Notes under the pieces: model-generated
The model's input: the letters and a program-made list of their open reading frames with translations, nothing else
The model's database searches: none
What the model was told of the DNA's origin: nothing
Assembly (NCBI GenBank): GCA_963834445.1
Contig: CAWIBU010000002.1
Coordinates: forward strand, 310,001 to 374,000
DNA: 64,000 nucleotides
Source of the DNA: PALSA-350 sp963834445
GTDB taxonomy: Bacteria > Acidobacteriota > Terriglobia > Terriglobales > Acidobacteriaceae
Direction of reading: 5' to 3'
Shown: piece by piece, positions 43,923-53,150 of the stretch
Layout: the number at the start of each line of letters is the position of its first letter
Numbering within the stretch: position 1 is the first letter of the stretch
Program-made: the position numbers and the translations under genes

Positions 43923-44831
43923 ATGAAACGTGCCGCGGCAAGAGTCACTCAGCTGGATGTGGTGCGCGCCGACGGCTGGCCGCAACTGAAATGGCTGATC
44001 CATGGTTTCAGCACCCGCACCGGGGGCGAAACGACGGTCTACCGGCCGGGCGACAAACAGGCTTTCGACCTGAATCTGGGCTTCACCGACTCCGATGACC
44101 GCAAGACCGTTGCCGCGAACCGGACGCTGTTTGTCGGCGCGCTCAGCGAAGGCAAAGGCAACCTCGGGTTGGTTACCCTGCGCCAGATCCATTCTTCTTT
44201 GATCTGGAGAGTGCGAGCGAAAGACGTTCAAGGCAATGACAGGCCGGCCGTGCTGCGGGGCGACGGCATGATGACCGATGAGCCGGGGGTATTGTTGGGC
44301 ATTCAAACCGCGGACTGTATCCCGGTCTTACTGGCGGATCGCAAGAACCGTGCCGTGGCGGCCTTTCATGCCGGATGGCGCGGTACCCTGGCGCGCATTG
44401 TGGAGAACGGCGTCGGCCGCATGCGGCTGGAATTTGGCTCTAAACCCGAGAACCTGATTGCCGCCATCGGGCCTGGCATCGGGCAGTGCTGCTATTCAAT
44501 CGGCGCCGAAGTGCGGGAGCAGTTTGACTCCCAATTTGCCTATGCGCCAGAGCTTTTCCGCGAGGTCTATGACTCTGACCCCATCCGGCAAAAGTACCCC
44601 ATGTTGTTTCTCACCGCCCGTGCCCCCGGTCACAGCGACCTGGGGCCCAGCATGCACCTGGACCTGGCAGAGGCGAACCGGCGGCAACTGCTGACGGCGG
44701 GGCTGAAGAACGCTTCCATCGCGATGACCGGCCAATGCACCGGTTGCCACACGGATCGTTTCTTCTCTCACCGTATTGAGCGAGGTTTTACTGGCCGGAT
44801 GATGAGCATCATCGGTATTGCGCAGGACTAG
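43923..44831 (+). CDS. pgeF: Peptidoglycan editing factor PgeF / multicopper polyphenol oxidase family (LACC1-like)
   Basis: A 302-residue protein of the YfiH/DUF152 family, which hydrolyses misincorporated muropeptides and includes purine nucleoside phosphorylase activities. Zinc ligands are visible: LRQIHSSL (His), TADCIPVLLAD (Cys) and AFHAGWRGT (His). GPGIGQCCYSIG and QCTGCHTDRFFSHR are family segments. It ends four bases inside the convergent HU gene. Confidence 0.88.
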   Translation: MKRAAARVTQLDVVRADGWPQLKWLIHGFSTRTGGETTVYRPGDKQAFDLNLGFTDSDDRKTVAANRTLFVGALSEGKGNLGLVTLRQIHSSLIWRVRAKDVQGNDRPAVLRGDGMMTDEPGVLLGIQTADCIPVLLADRKNRAVAAFHAGWRGTLARIVENGVGRMRLEFGSKPENLIAAIGPGIGQCCYSIGAEVREQFDSQFAYAPELFREVYDSDPIRQKYPMLFLTARAPGHSDLGPSMHLDLAEANRRQLLTAGLKNASIAMTGQCTGCHTDRFFSHRIERGFTGRMMSIIGIAQD

Positions 44832-45148
44832 GCAGCAGGATGCCCGGCACCGGTTTCATCGGGCGAGGGGCCTTTGGGGTTGACCAGGTCGCGCAGTTCC
44901 TTGCTGGGCTTGAAGTAGGGAACGCGCTTCGCCGGCACGTCGACCTTTGCCCCGGTCTTGGGGTTCCGTCCGGTCCTCGGTTTGCGTTGCCGGATGCGGA
45001 AGCTGCCAAAACCACGAATTTCGATCTTGTCGCCACCGCGCAACGCGTGAATCACGGCATCGAAAATGGTATCCACGATCATTTCCCCATCACGGCGGGT
45101 TAGATCGCCTAGCTGGGTCACTTCCTCAACGAGGTCTGCCTTGGTCAT
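44828..45148 (-). CDS. HU/IHF family DNA-binding protein
   Basis: Histone-like dimeric protein of 106 residues. MTKADLVEEV, the arm RKPRTGRNPKTGAKVDVPAKRVPYFK (core GRNPKTGA) and FKPSKELRDLVN are typical; a proline-containing tail of about 14 residues extends past the usual end. GGAG lies ten bases before ATG. The stop shares four bases with pgeF on the other strand. Confidence 0.92.
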   Translation of the reverse strand: MTKADLVEEVTQLGDLTRRDGEMIVDTIFDAVIHALRGGDKIEIRGFGSFRIRQRKPRTGRNPKTGAKVDVPAKRVPYFKPSKELRDLVNPKGPSPDETGAGHPAA

Positions 45149-45460
45149 GGTCCAATCTTCTCCAAAGTAAAAGGGTAACCCGTGTCAGCTATGGTAGATG
45201 CAGCAAGTTGAGGATACATCGAAACAATCGCAACCACGATTTCTCCTGTGGATCGCGGCGACTGGGTAACCAAGAGCTCTAACCCCAAACAAAGCTGAGA
45301 TGCGCCATCCCGCGGCGGGGTAGCGTAGAAATTTGACGTATCGGATAAAAGACGGTGGTAAGCCGCGCCAGGACGCGTTGGCGAAGGGAAACGGCGGAAA
45401 CGGGGTTGTTTGAACGCGTAATTTGTTGAAAGATTCGAAGCCATCTGCCGTTTCGATCTC

Positions 45461-45680
45461 GGCCCCCAAACAAATTTGTCATCCCGACCGAAGCGTAGCG
45501 CAGTGGAGGGACCTGCTGTGTGCCTACACCCCAAACCAAGGCCCAGCCCTGAGCACGGAGAGCCTTTCCGAAGCCTATTTGAGACCTTAGCTCACCGGTG
45601 GGTACTTCGCTTGGGGTGTAGGCGCACAGCAGGTCCCTCCACTGCGCTGCGCTTCGGTCGGGATGACAAATTTATTTGGA
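45461..45680. repeat. Inverted R1 pair with ~70-bp arms
   Basis: Within the geneless gap 45149-45828, arms at 45461-45534 and 45607-45680 are near-complementary and contain CATCCCGACCG and ACCCCAA ends. The earlier part of the gap (45149-45460) shows no supported gene. Confidence 0.83.
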
Positions 45681-45726
45681 GGTCGAGATCGAAAACAGCG
45701 GATGGCTGATTTGGACAAGTCTGAAA

Positions 45727-45766
45727 GTAGCCCAGGATTTCATCGTAGGATGGAATCCTGGGCTAC
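45727..45766. repeat. Short 18-bp hairpin repeat (R4)
   Basis: GTAGCCCAGGATTTCATC and its near-complement flank the loop GTAG with one mismatch. A related sequence with CCCAGGA and GGGCTACAT lies near 55424-55448. Confidence 0.7.
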
Positions 45767-45828
45767 ATCCAGTCGTCGCTCCGGGACTGAGGCCTGAAAA
45801 CATTTAGGACGTTATTGAGACGCACCTA

Positions 45829-46101
45829 CTAGATCGCCAGGGCTGCGGGCAGAATACCCTCTTTGCCCGACTCGATCTTCCCCATCTTTGCGATTACTTG
45901 AATCTGCATTTCGCCGGTTTGCTTCATCACCATCGTTTCTGAGCAGGTTCCGCACAGCCAGAAATGCTGCAGCCGGCGTGCGCGCCCGCCCGCCGGGGGA
46001 GCGGCGGGGTTGGAGTCCGGCAGGTCGAAGACAAAAATTCGGCCTTCGCGAAGATAATGGAGCGGCTTGCAGCAACTCGGATTTGCGCAGTGATTGACCA
46101 T
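45829..46101 (-). CDS. Small Cys-rich hypothetical protein (zinc-ribbon-like)
   Basis: A 90-residue protein not recognised as a named family. Cys residues occur as HCANPSC plus C (about 4-11) and LCGTC (about 49-53), compatible with a zinc ribbon; the middle LREGRIFVFDLPD looks like a beta strand pair. GAGAGG nine bases before ATG 46101 supports translation. Function unknown. Confidence 0.65.
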   Translation of the reverse strand: MVNHCANPSCCKPLHYLREGRIFVFDLPDSNPAAPPAGGRARRLQHFWLCGTCSETMVMKQTGEMQIQVIAKMGKIESGKEGILPAALAI

Positions 46102-46288
46102 CGAAAAAATCCTCTCGGAGTCGGGTCAGTTTGCGACCGCAGGCTCCCCTCTCCCAGCAAGATACTTTTACTCGCTAAAGGTTAAGAGCAAAAAAATAGC
46201 CAAAAGGTTACCTGCGGGGAAGCGGGCAACTGGCGGAATCGTTTCTGTGCTTAGCCGGTTCGCCCATATGCGAGAATAAGCAGTTCCC

Positions 46289-47215
46289 ATGCCCATGCTG
46301 CGCTCGGCTCTCATCGCACTCTCCCGCAACCGCACCCTGCGCAGCTTCGCTGAAAGCTCCACTCTCGGTGGAAGGATGTCGTCCCGCTTTGTCGCCGGCA
46401 CCAGCGTCGCCCAGGCGCTGGATGCGGCCGCATCTGTAAACCGCCAGGGAATGACCGCCACCCTCGATAGCCTGGGAGAAAATGTTCATTCCCCACAAGA
46501 GGCACAGCAGGCCGCTGAGGTCTATCACCGCTTGCTCGACGCCATTGCGCAGCGACATCTCGACGCCAATGTGAGCGTGAAGCTGACCCAGATGGGCATG
46601 GATCTCGAGCCGGCGCTCGCTTCTGCCAACGTCCTCGGCCTGGTTACGCATGCGGTTGCCGCCAACACCTTCGTGCGCATCGATATGGAAGGGTCTGACT
46701 ACACCCAGGCGACCCTCGATATGGTGAGCCGGCTGCATGCGATGGAAGGCCATCACGGCCGCGTCGGGGTCGTGATCCAGGCTTACCTTTACCGCAGTGC
46801 AGCTGACATCGACCGGCTATTGGCCGAGGGAATTCGTATCCGGTTGTGCAAAGGGGCGTATCAGGAGCCGGCCAATCTGGCCTTTCCTGATAAGGCGGAT
46901 GTTGACGCCAATTTCGTCAAGCTGATGCGGGTGCTCTTGTCCAGCGATGTTTACCACGGCATCGCCACCCACGACGAAAAGATGATCGAGGCCACCCGCC
47001 GCTTTGCCCAGGAACGTGGCATCCAGGCGGACCAGTTCGAGTTCCAGATGCTTTACGGGGTGCGCCGGGATTTACAGAAGTCGCTGGTGGCCTCCGGGTA
47101 CCGCGTACGGGTTTATATTCCTTTTGGGACAGAATGGTATCCCTACTTCATGCGCAGGCTGGCGGAACGGCCGGCCAACCTGTTATTCATCGCGCGGAAT
47201 TTCTTCCGCCAATAG
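46289..47215 (+). CDS. Proline dehydrogenase (monofunctional)
   Basis: FAD-dependent TIM-barrel enzyme of 308 residues that oxidises proline to pyrroline-5-carboxylate. NVSVKLTQMG, RIDMEGSDYT, VGVVIQAYLYR, RLCKGAYQEP, IATHDEKM and FEFQMLYGVR are the barrel motifs in order, ending with RVYIPFGTEWYPYFMRRLAERPAN, core PFGTEWYPY. It is the short form without the aldehyde dehydrogenase module; that partner is not in the window. Confidence 0.93.
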   Translation: MPMLRSALIALSRNRTLRSFAESSTLGGRMSSRFVAGTSVAQALDAAASVNRQGMTATLDSLGENVHSPQEAQQAAEVYHRLLDAIAQRHLDANVSVKLTQMGMDLEPALASANVLGLVTHAVAANTFVRIDMEGSDYTQATLDMVSRLHAMEGHHGRVGVVIQAYLYRSAADIDRLLAEGIRIRLCKGAYQEPANLAFPDKADVDANFVKLMRVLLSSDVYHGIATHDEKMIEATRRFAQERGIQADQFEFQMLYGVRRDLQKSLVASGYRVRVYIPFGTEWYPYFMRRLAERPANLLFIARNFFRQ

Positions 47216-47229
47216 AAGAGGAAGTCATT

Positions 47230-47706
47230 GTGAAGACCAAGAATGCGCTAAAACAGGCTGAGCTGATTCTCAGGCTCTATGACATTCGCCGGGAGACGGC
47301 CCTGCGCGCGGCGCGTGATTATGTTGGCGGCGAGTTCATGCCCCGTTCGGTGGACGAGTTCGTGGCCCTGGTCAAAGACGGCGGTAAGCAGAGCGGGCAT
47401 ATTCTTCAGGTCTACGGATACTGGGATATGGTCGCCGCCTTCGTCGTGCACGGCGCGCTCGATGAACCGCTCATCTTTGATACCTGCCAGGAGATGTACT
47501 TCCAGTTCGAGAAGATCCAGCCATACCTTGAAGGCTTTCGCCAAAAGATGAATCTGCCCGAGTTTCTCAAGAGCATGGAGGCCGTGGTCGCGGGTAGCCA
47601 GGAGAGGCGGGCGCGGACCGCCACCAAGGCTAAGACTCCCAAAGCGGCCAAAGGACGCGCGCCCCAGCCGGAGCCGGAAGATGAACTTCCCGCGGAAGGC
47701 CTTTAG
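47230..47706 (+). CDS. Uncharacterised protein, possibly DUF4760-like
   Basis: A 158-residue soluble protein from GTG 47230, with GAGGA (47218-47222) seven bases before it. Helical segments around LILRLYDIRRETALRAARDY (core LRLYDIRRETA), GHILQVYGYWDMVAAFVVHG and EMYFQFEKIQPYLEGFRQK precede a Lys/Ala/Pro-rich tail. It lies 14 bases after proline dehydrogenase and is probably co-transcribed. Family assignment is tentative and no function is claimed. Confidence 0.7.
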   Translation: MKTKNALKQAELILRLYDIRRETALRAARDYVGGEFMPRSVDEFVALVKDGGKQSGHILQVYGYWDMVAAFVVHGALDEPLIFDTCQEMYFQFEKIQPYLEGFRQKMNLPEFLKSMEAVVAGSQERRARTATKAKTPKAAKGRAPQPEPEDELPAEGL

Positions 47707-47709
47707 TCC

Positions 47710-47902
47710 CTGTGCGAGGACGGGAAGAGCAAACCGCAGATCTCTCCACTGCGCTTGCGCTCCGGTCGAGATGACAAGTTTGTCGCGGTATGAGACCCGA
47801 TTCTCCATTAAAGACCGATAAATAGCCGCAACTTTGTCATCTCGACCGGAGCGCAAGCGCAGTGGAGAGATCTGCGGTTTGCTCTTCCCGTCCTCGCACA
47901 GG
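47710..47902. repeat. Long near-perfect inverted repeat (R1, subtype b)
   Basis: Arms of about 77 bases at 47710-47788 and 47826-47902 flank a 37-base centre, nearly identical to the pair at 20524-20713. The rest of the gap to 48137 contains a fragment resembling the 52261 repeat near 47955 and no supported gene. Confidence 0.87.
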
Positions 47903-48137
47903 TCGAGTCTGAACGTCTGACAGAACCATCCTTCAGTCACAATAACCATCGCTGGGTGGCCAGGGCCTCGCCTTTGCGACCTGGGATCTCTCCATCTCGC
48001 GCTCCCAGCTGGAAACAGACCCCAATAATTAGCGGACGGCCACCTTCTGCCGATGCAGGATGCAGCATGGTGTTTGCGCGGGCATGCGGGTTCCTACGCT
48101 CGCGGCGATCGCTTTGCTTGTTGTTGGAGTCAGCCAA

Positions 48138-49862
48138 ATGCAGCTTGACAAGCTCCCCGAGGGCAGGGAGGAACCCGCGACGGCAGCCCGATTACGGCGG
48201 TGGGCCCTGGTGGCGGTTGTAACGGCCGTCTTCCTTACTGTGCTTTTGAGTTTTCTTTCCTGGCGCGCGGCCCAACAAGCGGCCGAGACCGCTGACTGGG
48301 TAGCCCATTCCTACGAAGTGGCGACTCTGCTCGAGAGCACCCTGAGGCATTCGCTCGACGTCGAAACCGGAGGTCGCGGTTTTGCCGGAACCGGAAACGT
48401 GTCCTTTCTGGAGCCCTATCAGTCAGGCAGACCCGCAGTCGCGCAGGATCTGCAAGCACTGCGAAAGCTCCTGGTAACTCCTGATCAACTGCAGCGCTTC
48501 AAAGTTCTCGAAGAGCAAGCCAACACCCAGCTCGCGGATGTTGCCGAGATCGTGACCACACGGCAGAACACCGGCAATATCCCCACGTTGGCCCTGTTTG
48601 CCCAGGGGAAACATGAGATGGACGCTGTGCGCATCACCGTCGCGCGGATGGAGATCTCCGAACGTGCGCTGCTGGCGCAGCGCACGCAGCGCGCTTACGC
48701 GGCCCGGCATGCCTCGAGTGTCGTCATCGCCTGCGGATCACTACTGGGTGTGATCTTCCTGTGCATCGCCGGCATGGCGGTCAGCCGGGAGAGCGCCCGA
48801 AGCGCCCAGGCGCGGGCCGAGGTCAGGGCTCGCAATGCCGATCGGGAAACACGGGAACGTCTGGCCGCCATCGTGGATTCATCCGAGGACGCCATTGTCA
48901 GCAAGACCCTGGACGGGATGATTACCGCCTGGAATCGTGGTGCTGAGAAGCTATTCGGCTATTCCGCCGCGGAGATTGTAGGGAAACCAGTGCTGGTGCT
49001 GCTGCCGCCGCACTGCATCGAGGAGGAGGCCGGCCTCCTGGCCCGCATCCGGCGGGGCGAAACAATCGACCATTTCGAAACCGTGCGGGTCAGGAAGGAC
49101 GGCAGCAGCATCGACGTCTCCGAGACCATCTCGCCGATTCGAGATGACCGGGGTGTAATTGTGGGCGCCTCAAAAATTGCCCGCGATATTACCCGGCGTA
49201 AGCATGCGGAAGAGGCACTCAGGGAGAAGGAACAACGACTGTCTGAGTCCCAACGCATCGCCCATATCGGCAGCTGGAGTCTTGACCCGAGGAATCTCGC
49301 GGGCCCGCTGATCTGGTCGGATGAGCTGTATCGCATGTATGGGGTGTCGCGTGACACGTTCACTCCCACGATCGAAGAGTTGTTGCAGGTGATTGTCCCT
49401 GAAGACCGATCGTCGATGCAGAAATGGTGGGCGGCTTGTGCCGCCGGAGATCAGCCCGGCGATCTGGCGTTTCGCATGAGGCGTCCGGATGGCGCGCTGC
49501 GGGTCTTCTGTCGTCGCGGTGAATTGCAGTACGACCGTGACCACAAACCGATCCGGATGGTGGGTACTTCGCAGGACATTACCGAGCGCCGGGAGACAGA
49601 AGACTGCTTGCGTGAAAGCCAGGAACGGTTCCAGGCCATGGCCAACGGTATCCAGCAGCTTGCCTGGATGGCCAACGCAGATGGATCGATTTTTTGGTAC
49701 AACCAGCGCTGGTATGACTACACCGGCACCACGCGCGAGGAGACCCTGGGATGGACCTGGGAGAAAATCCATGACCCCGCATTCCTGCCCAAGGTCCTTG
49801 AGCGATGGAAAGAAGCGATCGCCACCGGCACTCCCTTCGATATGGAATCGATGCCTTGCTGA
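48138..49862 (+). CDS. CHASE3-PAS sensor protein, N-terminal part of a broken histidine kinase
   Basis: A 574-residue membrane sensor: helix at about 22-41, CHASE3 extracytoplasmic domain (about 45-190), helix near 196-216, then three PAS domains (about 235-350, 365-485, 490-574). The third PAS stops abruptly at FDMESMPC and no kinase domain follows in frame. ATG 48138 has GGAG eight bases upstream. A HATPase domain resumes in another frame directly after, so an internal deletion with frameshift removed the end of PAS3 and the HisKA domain. Confidence 0.75.
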   Translation: MQLDKLPEGREEPATAARLRRWALVAVVTAVFLTVLLSFLSWRAAQQAAETADWVAHSYEVATLLESTLRHSLDVETGGRGFAGTGNVSFLEPYQSGRPAVAQDLQALRKLLVTPDQLQRFKVLEEQANTQLADVAEIVTTRQNTGNIPTLALFAQGKHEMDAVRITVARMEISERALLAQRTQRAYAARHASSVVIACGSLLGVIFLCIAGMAVSRESARSAQARAEVRARNADRETRERLAAIVDSSEDAIVSKTLDGMITAWNRGAEKLFGYSAAEIVGKPVLVLLPPHCIEEEAGLLARIRRGETIDHFETVRVRKDGSSIDVSETISPIRDDRGVIVGASKIARDITRRKHAEEALREKEQRLSESQRIAHIGSWSLDPRNLAGPLIWSDELYRMYGVSRDTFTPTIEELLQVIVPEDRSSMQKWWAACAAGDQPGDLAFRMRRPDGALRVFCRRGELQYDRDHKPIRMVGTSQDITERRETEDCLRESQERFQAMANGIQQLAWMANADGSIFWYNQRWYDYTGTTREETLGWTWEKIHDPAFLPKVLERWKEAIATGTPFDMESMPC

Positions 49863-50398
49863 GGATGGCGGTGCTGCGCCGGCAAGCCTTACGCCTAAGC
49901 CACTGCGATCTCGATCCCATCGTCGCTGAGGTGATCGCGATCCTGCAACCGGATTGCGATGGACGCGCCGTGGAGTGGCGTATTGCCAGGCTCCCGGCTC
50001 TGGACTGTGACCCAGTCCTGATGGCCCAGGTCTTCCAAAACCTGTTGGGCAATGCTTTGAAATACTCCCGTGACCGGGACAGGGCGGTGATCGAAGTCGA
50101 CAGCATCCAGAGGCCAGGGGAACCGGCCATCATCTTCGTCCGTGATAACGGGGCCGGCTTCGACATGAGGTACGCCGATAGACTGTTCGGCGTCTTCCAA
50201 CGTTTCCACACCGAAGCCGAATTTGAAGGAACCGGAGTGGGTCTGGCCACGGTGCACAGGATCATTCAAAAACACGGAGGGACGATCTGGGCCGAAGCAG
50301 AGCCCGACCGCGGAGCCACGTTCTATTTTGCTCTGAAAATGACCGAGCCAGTGGGCACGATGCCAAAGGCAACGGCAGGTGCAGCCAGCGCGTCGTAA
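49845..50398 (+). pseudogene. HATPase remnant of the broken histidine kinase
   Basis: In the frame two bases off the sensor, homology begins at about GIDALLRMAVLRRQAL, the linker after HisKA, and continues with the N box FQNLLGNALKYSRD, G1 box DNGAGFDMRYADRLFGVFQRFH and G2 box GTGVGLATVHRIIQKHGG. The phosphoacceptor His domain is absent. Any start codon upstream (49805) lies inside the PAS coding sequence, so independent translation is doubtful. Confidence 0.72.
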
Positions 50399-50535
50399 AG
50401 ATTATTCAAGTAACCATATCTTTCGGTCGATCTACACTGCAGGCGTTAACAACCGCTTATGTTGGGTGTGAGACCCCCGATATAGATGCACCGGGCATGC
50501 GCAACCCTGCGTTGCACGACCATGAGGGAGTGCCG

Positions 50536-51006
50536 ATGATGGACCCAAAACGAATGATCCTCCTGGTCGAGGACAACGATTTCGATGCTGAGCTCGCTTC
50601 TAGAGCGTTTCAACGAGCCCGGGTAAAAAATCCGCTGGTCCGCGTCTGCGACGGTGTGGAGGCGCTCGACTACCTTTTTGCGCGCGGCAAATATGGCGCA
50701 AGGGATGCACACGATGTGCCCGTGTTTGTCCTGCTCGATCTGAATATTCCCAAGCTCAACGGTTTAAAAGTCCTCGAGGCCATTCGCAACGATAAACGCA
50801 CCAGGCACCTGCTGGTCGTGGTTCTTACCTCCTCTGGCGAAGAGAGGGATCGGTTAGCTGCCTACAATCAGTTCGCCAACAGCTACGTGGTCAAGCCCCT
50901 GGATTACGATCAATTCGTAACCGCGGCCCAGCAGATGAGCCTTTACTGGACCGAGCTGAACGCTCCAGCGCCTCCGATGCCCTTGGCCAGTTACGACGTC
51001 GTCTAG
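50536..51006 (+). CDS. Single-domain response regulator (Rcp1-like)
   Basis: A CheY-like receiver of 156 residues with no output domain. ILLVEDNDFDAELA has the acidic pocket, VLLDLNIPKLNGLKVLE the phosphoacceptor Asp, VVLTSSGEERD the Thr/Ser switch and NSYVVKPLDYDQF the Lys. Rcp1 relatives pair with PAS/phytochrome-like kinases, matching the disrupted kinase upstream. GAGGGAG lies five bases before ATG 50536. Confidence 0.9.
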   Translation: MMDPKRMILLVEDNDFDAELASRAFQRARVKNPLVRVCDGVEALDYLFARGKYGARDAHDVPVFVLLDLNIPKLNGLKVLEAIRNDKRTRHLLVVVLTSSGEERDRLAAYNQFANSYVVKPLDYDQFVTAAQQMSLYWTELNAPAPPMPLASYDVV

Positions 51007-51039
51007 TCTTTCACTGGTCAGGCGGATGGTAAGAATGTC

Positions 51040-52170
51040 TCAGTGGCTGTTTTCCAGGGCCAGCACCGCGAATCCAGTTGCTGCGTCGTTCATGAAATGG
51101 CCAATGTACGAGTTTGGATCGCGCTTCAGATTGACTGACCACGCCGGCCATTTACCTTCGTCCCTATTCTGGTTCTGTGCCAGCCACGCGAGGCCGCGCT
51201 TTGCCTGTGGCAGATTTCTTGCCAGCCCCGATTGCTCCAGCGCCAGCAGGGTGAGGCCGGTGGCATAACCGTCACTCTTGGTTTCCAGCGGGGTCTTATC
51301 GATCCGCTTCCAGGTGCCCAGGTCGGTCAGGCTCCAGCCGCCATCGGGCTGCTGCTTGGCCAGGATCGTCTTGAGCAGGCTACTCCGCTCGCTGCTGGTT
51401 AAGAGCCCTGGCATTTTGGCGGAAGCCCACAATAAATACACCTTGTTGATGAGCGGCTGGGCCGCATATTCCCGGCGCAAATAGCCGCGCAGTAACTGCA
51501 GGTTCGCTTGGATTTTCGGGTCGTCGCGGTAGTCGTCCGGCGCTCTGCCGACGGCGACCGCCGCCAGCGCCGCGCCGTAATATTGCGACTCATTCGACTC
51601 CCACGGAGCAAAGTGGAAGTTCAGCCAATCCCACGCCCCGGCCAGATCGCCGGTCTTGATTTGTAACGACCATGCTTCATCGAACGCCGTGTGCTCAAGC
51701 GCTGTCATGTGGTTGTGTTGCCGGTCGTAGGTCGCGAGAATGAGCGCGTTGAGCACAGATTCAGTGCCACGCGATTCCGTCGATTTCTTCGGTCCGTCGA
51801 CGCCGGTGTGATAGTAGGGCTCGGTCTGATTCCAGAGCGTAACCCGCCGGGCCACGTAATCGAGCATGATGCGCTCGGGATCGGAAACTGCCGTTTCCCC
51901 CAGCCCACCGCGCAGGCTCGACCGGGAAAGGGCGTAGGGCAAAACCGTGTGGCACGAAACGCACACCGTCTTATGGTCGCGCTGCGAGACCTCCCAGCCC
52001 TGCCACCAGATCTCACGGCCATCCAGATACTTGGCCGCCGCCGTCTGGCTCCAAACCGCCGGGGACGCTGTGGGCGTGGAGCTATCAACAGGCGCGGGCG
52101 AGGCCGCGTAGCCGGCCAATGCCAGAAAAGGCGCAATGGAAAGGGAGATGACCAGGCGGGCGATTTTCAC
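51040..52170 (-). CDS. Secreted alpha-toroid (squalene cyclase-like) protein with haem c motif
   Basis: About 376 residues from GTG 52170, with AGGAG ten bases upstream. A signal peptide lies at about 1-23. CVSCH at about 68-72 is a haem c attachment site set in KTVCVSCHTVLPYALSR. The rest is all-helical with squalene-hopene cyclase-like repeats, such as KQQPDGGWSL and GYATGLTLLALEQSGL and AWLAQNQNRDEGKWPAWS (core NQNRDEGKW). Periplasmic redox or lipid-related role unknown. Longer upstream frames cross the inverted repeat and are rejected. Confidence 0.75.
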   Translation of the reverse strand: MKIARLVISLSIAPFLALAGYAASPAPVDSSTPTASPAVWSQTAAAKYLDGREIWWQGWEVSQRDHKTVCVSCHTVLPYALSRSSLRGGLGETAVSDPERIMLDYVARRVTLWNQTEPYYHTGVDGPKKSTESRGTESVLNALILATYDRQHNHMTALEHTAFDEAWSLQIKTGDLAGAWDWLNFHFAPWESNESQYYGAALAAVAVGRAPDDYRDDPKIQANLQLLRGYLRREYAAQPLINKVYLLWASAKMPGLLTSSERSSLLKTILAKQQPDGGWSLTDLGTWKRIDKTPLETKSDGYATGLTLLALEQSGLARNLPQAKRGLAWLAQNQNRDEGKWPAWSVNLKRDPNSYIGHFMNDAATGFAVLALENSH

Positions 52171-52241
52171 GCGAGCACGTCTCCTTTGAGGGGACTGTAA
52201 GGATGAAATGAGCCTAACACAAGGCTTTTCCCTGAAGGGTG

Positions 52242-52379
52242 CCGCAGATCTCTTCACAGGGAAATAGGTGGGTGGCCCAGGTCTCGCCTTTGAGACCTGG
52301 GGGCGCGTGAAGGAAAAATCCCAGGTCTCGAAAGCGAGACCTGGGCCACCCACCTATTTCCCCGTGGAGAGATCTGCGG
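52242..52379. repeat. Large hairpin repeat with R1-like ends (R5)
   Basis: Arms of about 59-63 bases (52242-52300 and 52317-52379) are nearly complementary. The tips carry CCGCAGATCTC and GAGATCTGCGG, as in R1, but the core is different (GGTGGGTGGCCCAGGTCTCG). Confidence 0.85.
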
Positions 52380-52439
52380 CTTGTTCACGCAGACTGTAAC
52401 GCTGATACCCTCGTCCGGAAGAGTTAGCCACCCACTATT

Positions 52440-53096
52440 TCACTCAGCAGTTGACCCGCGCCGGGATTCAATCTCCACCATCAATTCAGCGACCTGCGTC
52501 TTGCGCTCGTCACCCAGCGCCCGCAGCCCGTCGATGACCCCAACGCGGTCTTCAAGCGAACGGTTTTGATTAAACTTCTGCTTGCCTTCCAGGCGAAGAA
52601 TAGGGAATTCGAAGCCGACGATCGCTTTGAGCTGGGCATCGATATACACCGCGGGCGCGTCCGTAACCTGCCAGGGAGCAGGGAGCGAGGCCTCGTGCTT
52701 CCGCGTCAGCTCGGTGACGACGGCCCTGAGACGCTCCGTATCTTCAAAGAAGGTGGGAATGCCATAGGCATGGATCGCGGCGTAGTTCCAGGTTGGCACC
52801 ACGCGACCGGTCTCCTGCTTGGCGGGGTACCAGTTCGGGGTGACATACGTATCTGGGCCAAGAAAAATGATCAGGCCCTCACTCTTCGGGTCGGATTCCT
52901 TCCATTGCAGGTTGGCGCGGGATACATGCCCGGTAAGAGTTCCGAACTCACCCCTGGTCTCGTCGAGCATCAGCGGGAGATGGGTGGCCACCAGGCCCTG
53001 CGTCGTCATGGTGACGAGCGTCGCCAGCTCGCTCTGCCGCATCGCCGCGTGCAGCTGGGCGCGGTCGGTTACCGCAAAAGCTTTGGGCGTGTACAT
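52440..53096 (-). CDS. PaiB-like FMN-binding negative transcriptional regulator
   Basis: A 218-residue split-barrel flavoprotein of the PaiB family, first described as a repressor of sporulation and protease genes in Bacillus. MYTPKAFAV at the start, THLPLML, GHVSRANLQWK, VTPNWYPAK and VPTWNYAAIHAYG follow the family order. GGAGGAGG lies four or five bases before ATG 53096, which is preferred over GTG 53102 that overlaps it. Confidence 0.88.
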   Translation of the reverse strand: MYTPKAFAVTDRAQLHAAMRQSELATLVTMTTQGLVATHLPLMLDETRGEFGTLTGHVSRANLQWKESDPKSEGLIIFLGPDTYVTPNWYPAKQETGRVVPTWNYAAIHAYGIPTFFEDTERLRAVVTELTRKHEASLPAPWQVTDAPAVYIDAQLKAIVGFEFPILRLEGKQKFNQNRSLEDRVGVIDGLRALGDERKTQVAELMVEIESRRGSTAE

Positions 53097-53150
53097 AAGC
53101 ACCTCCTCCGGCTTTCACCTTATAACAGTTAGACTTCTTCAGGGGGCATT

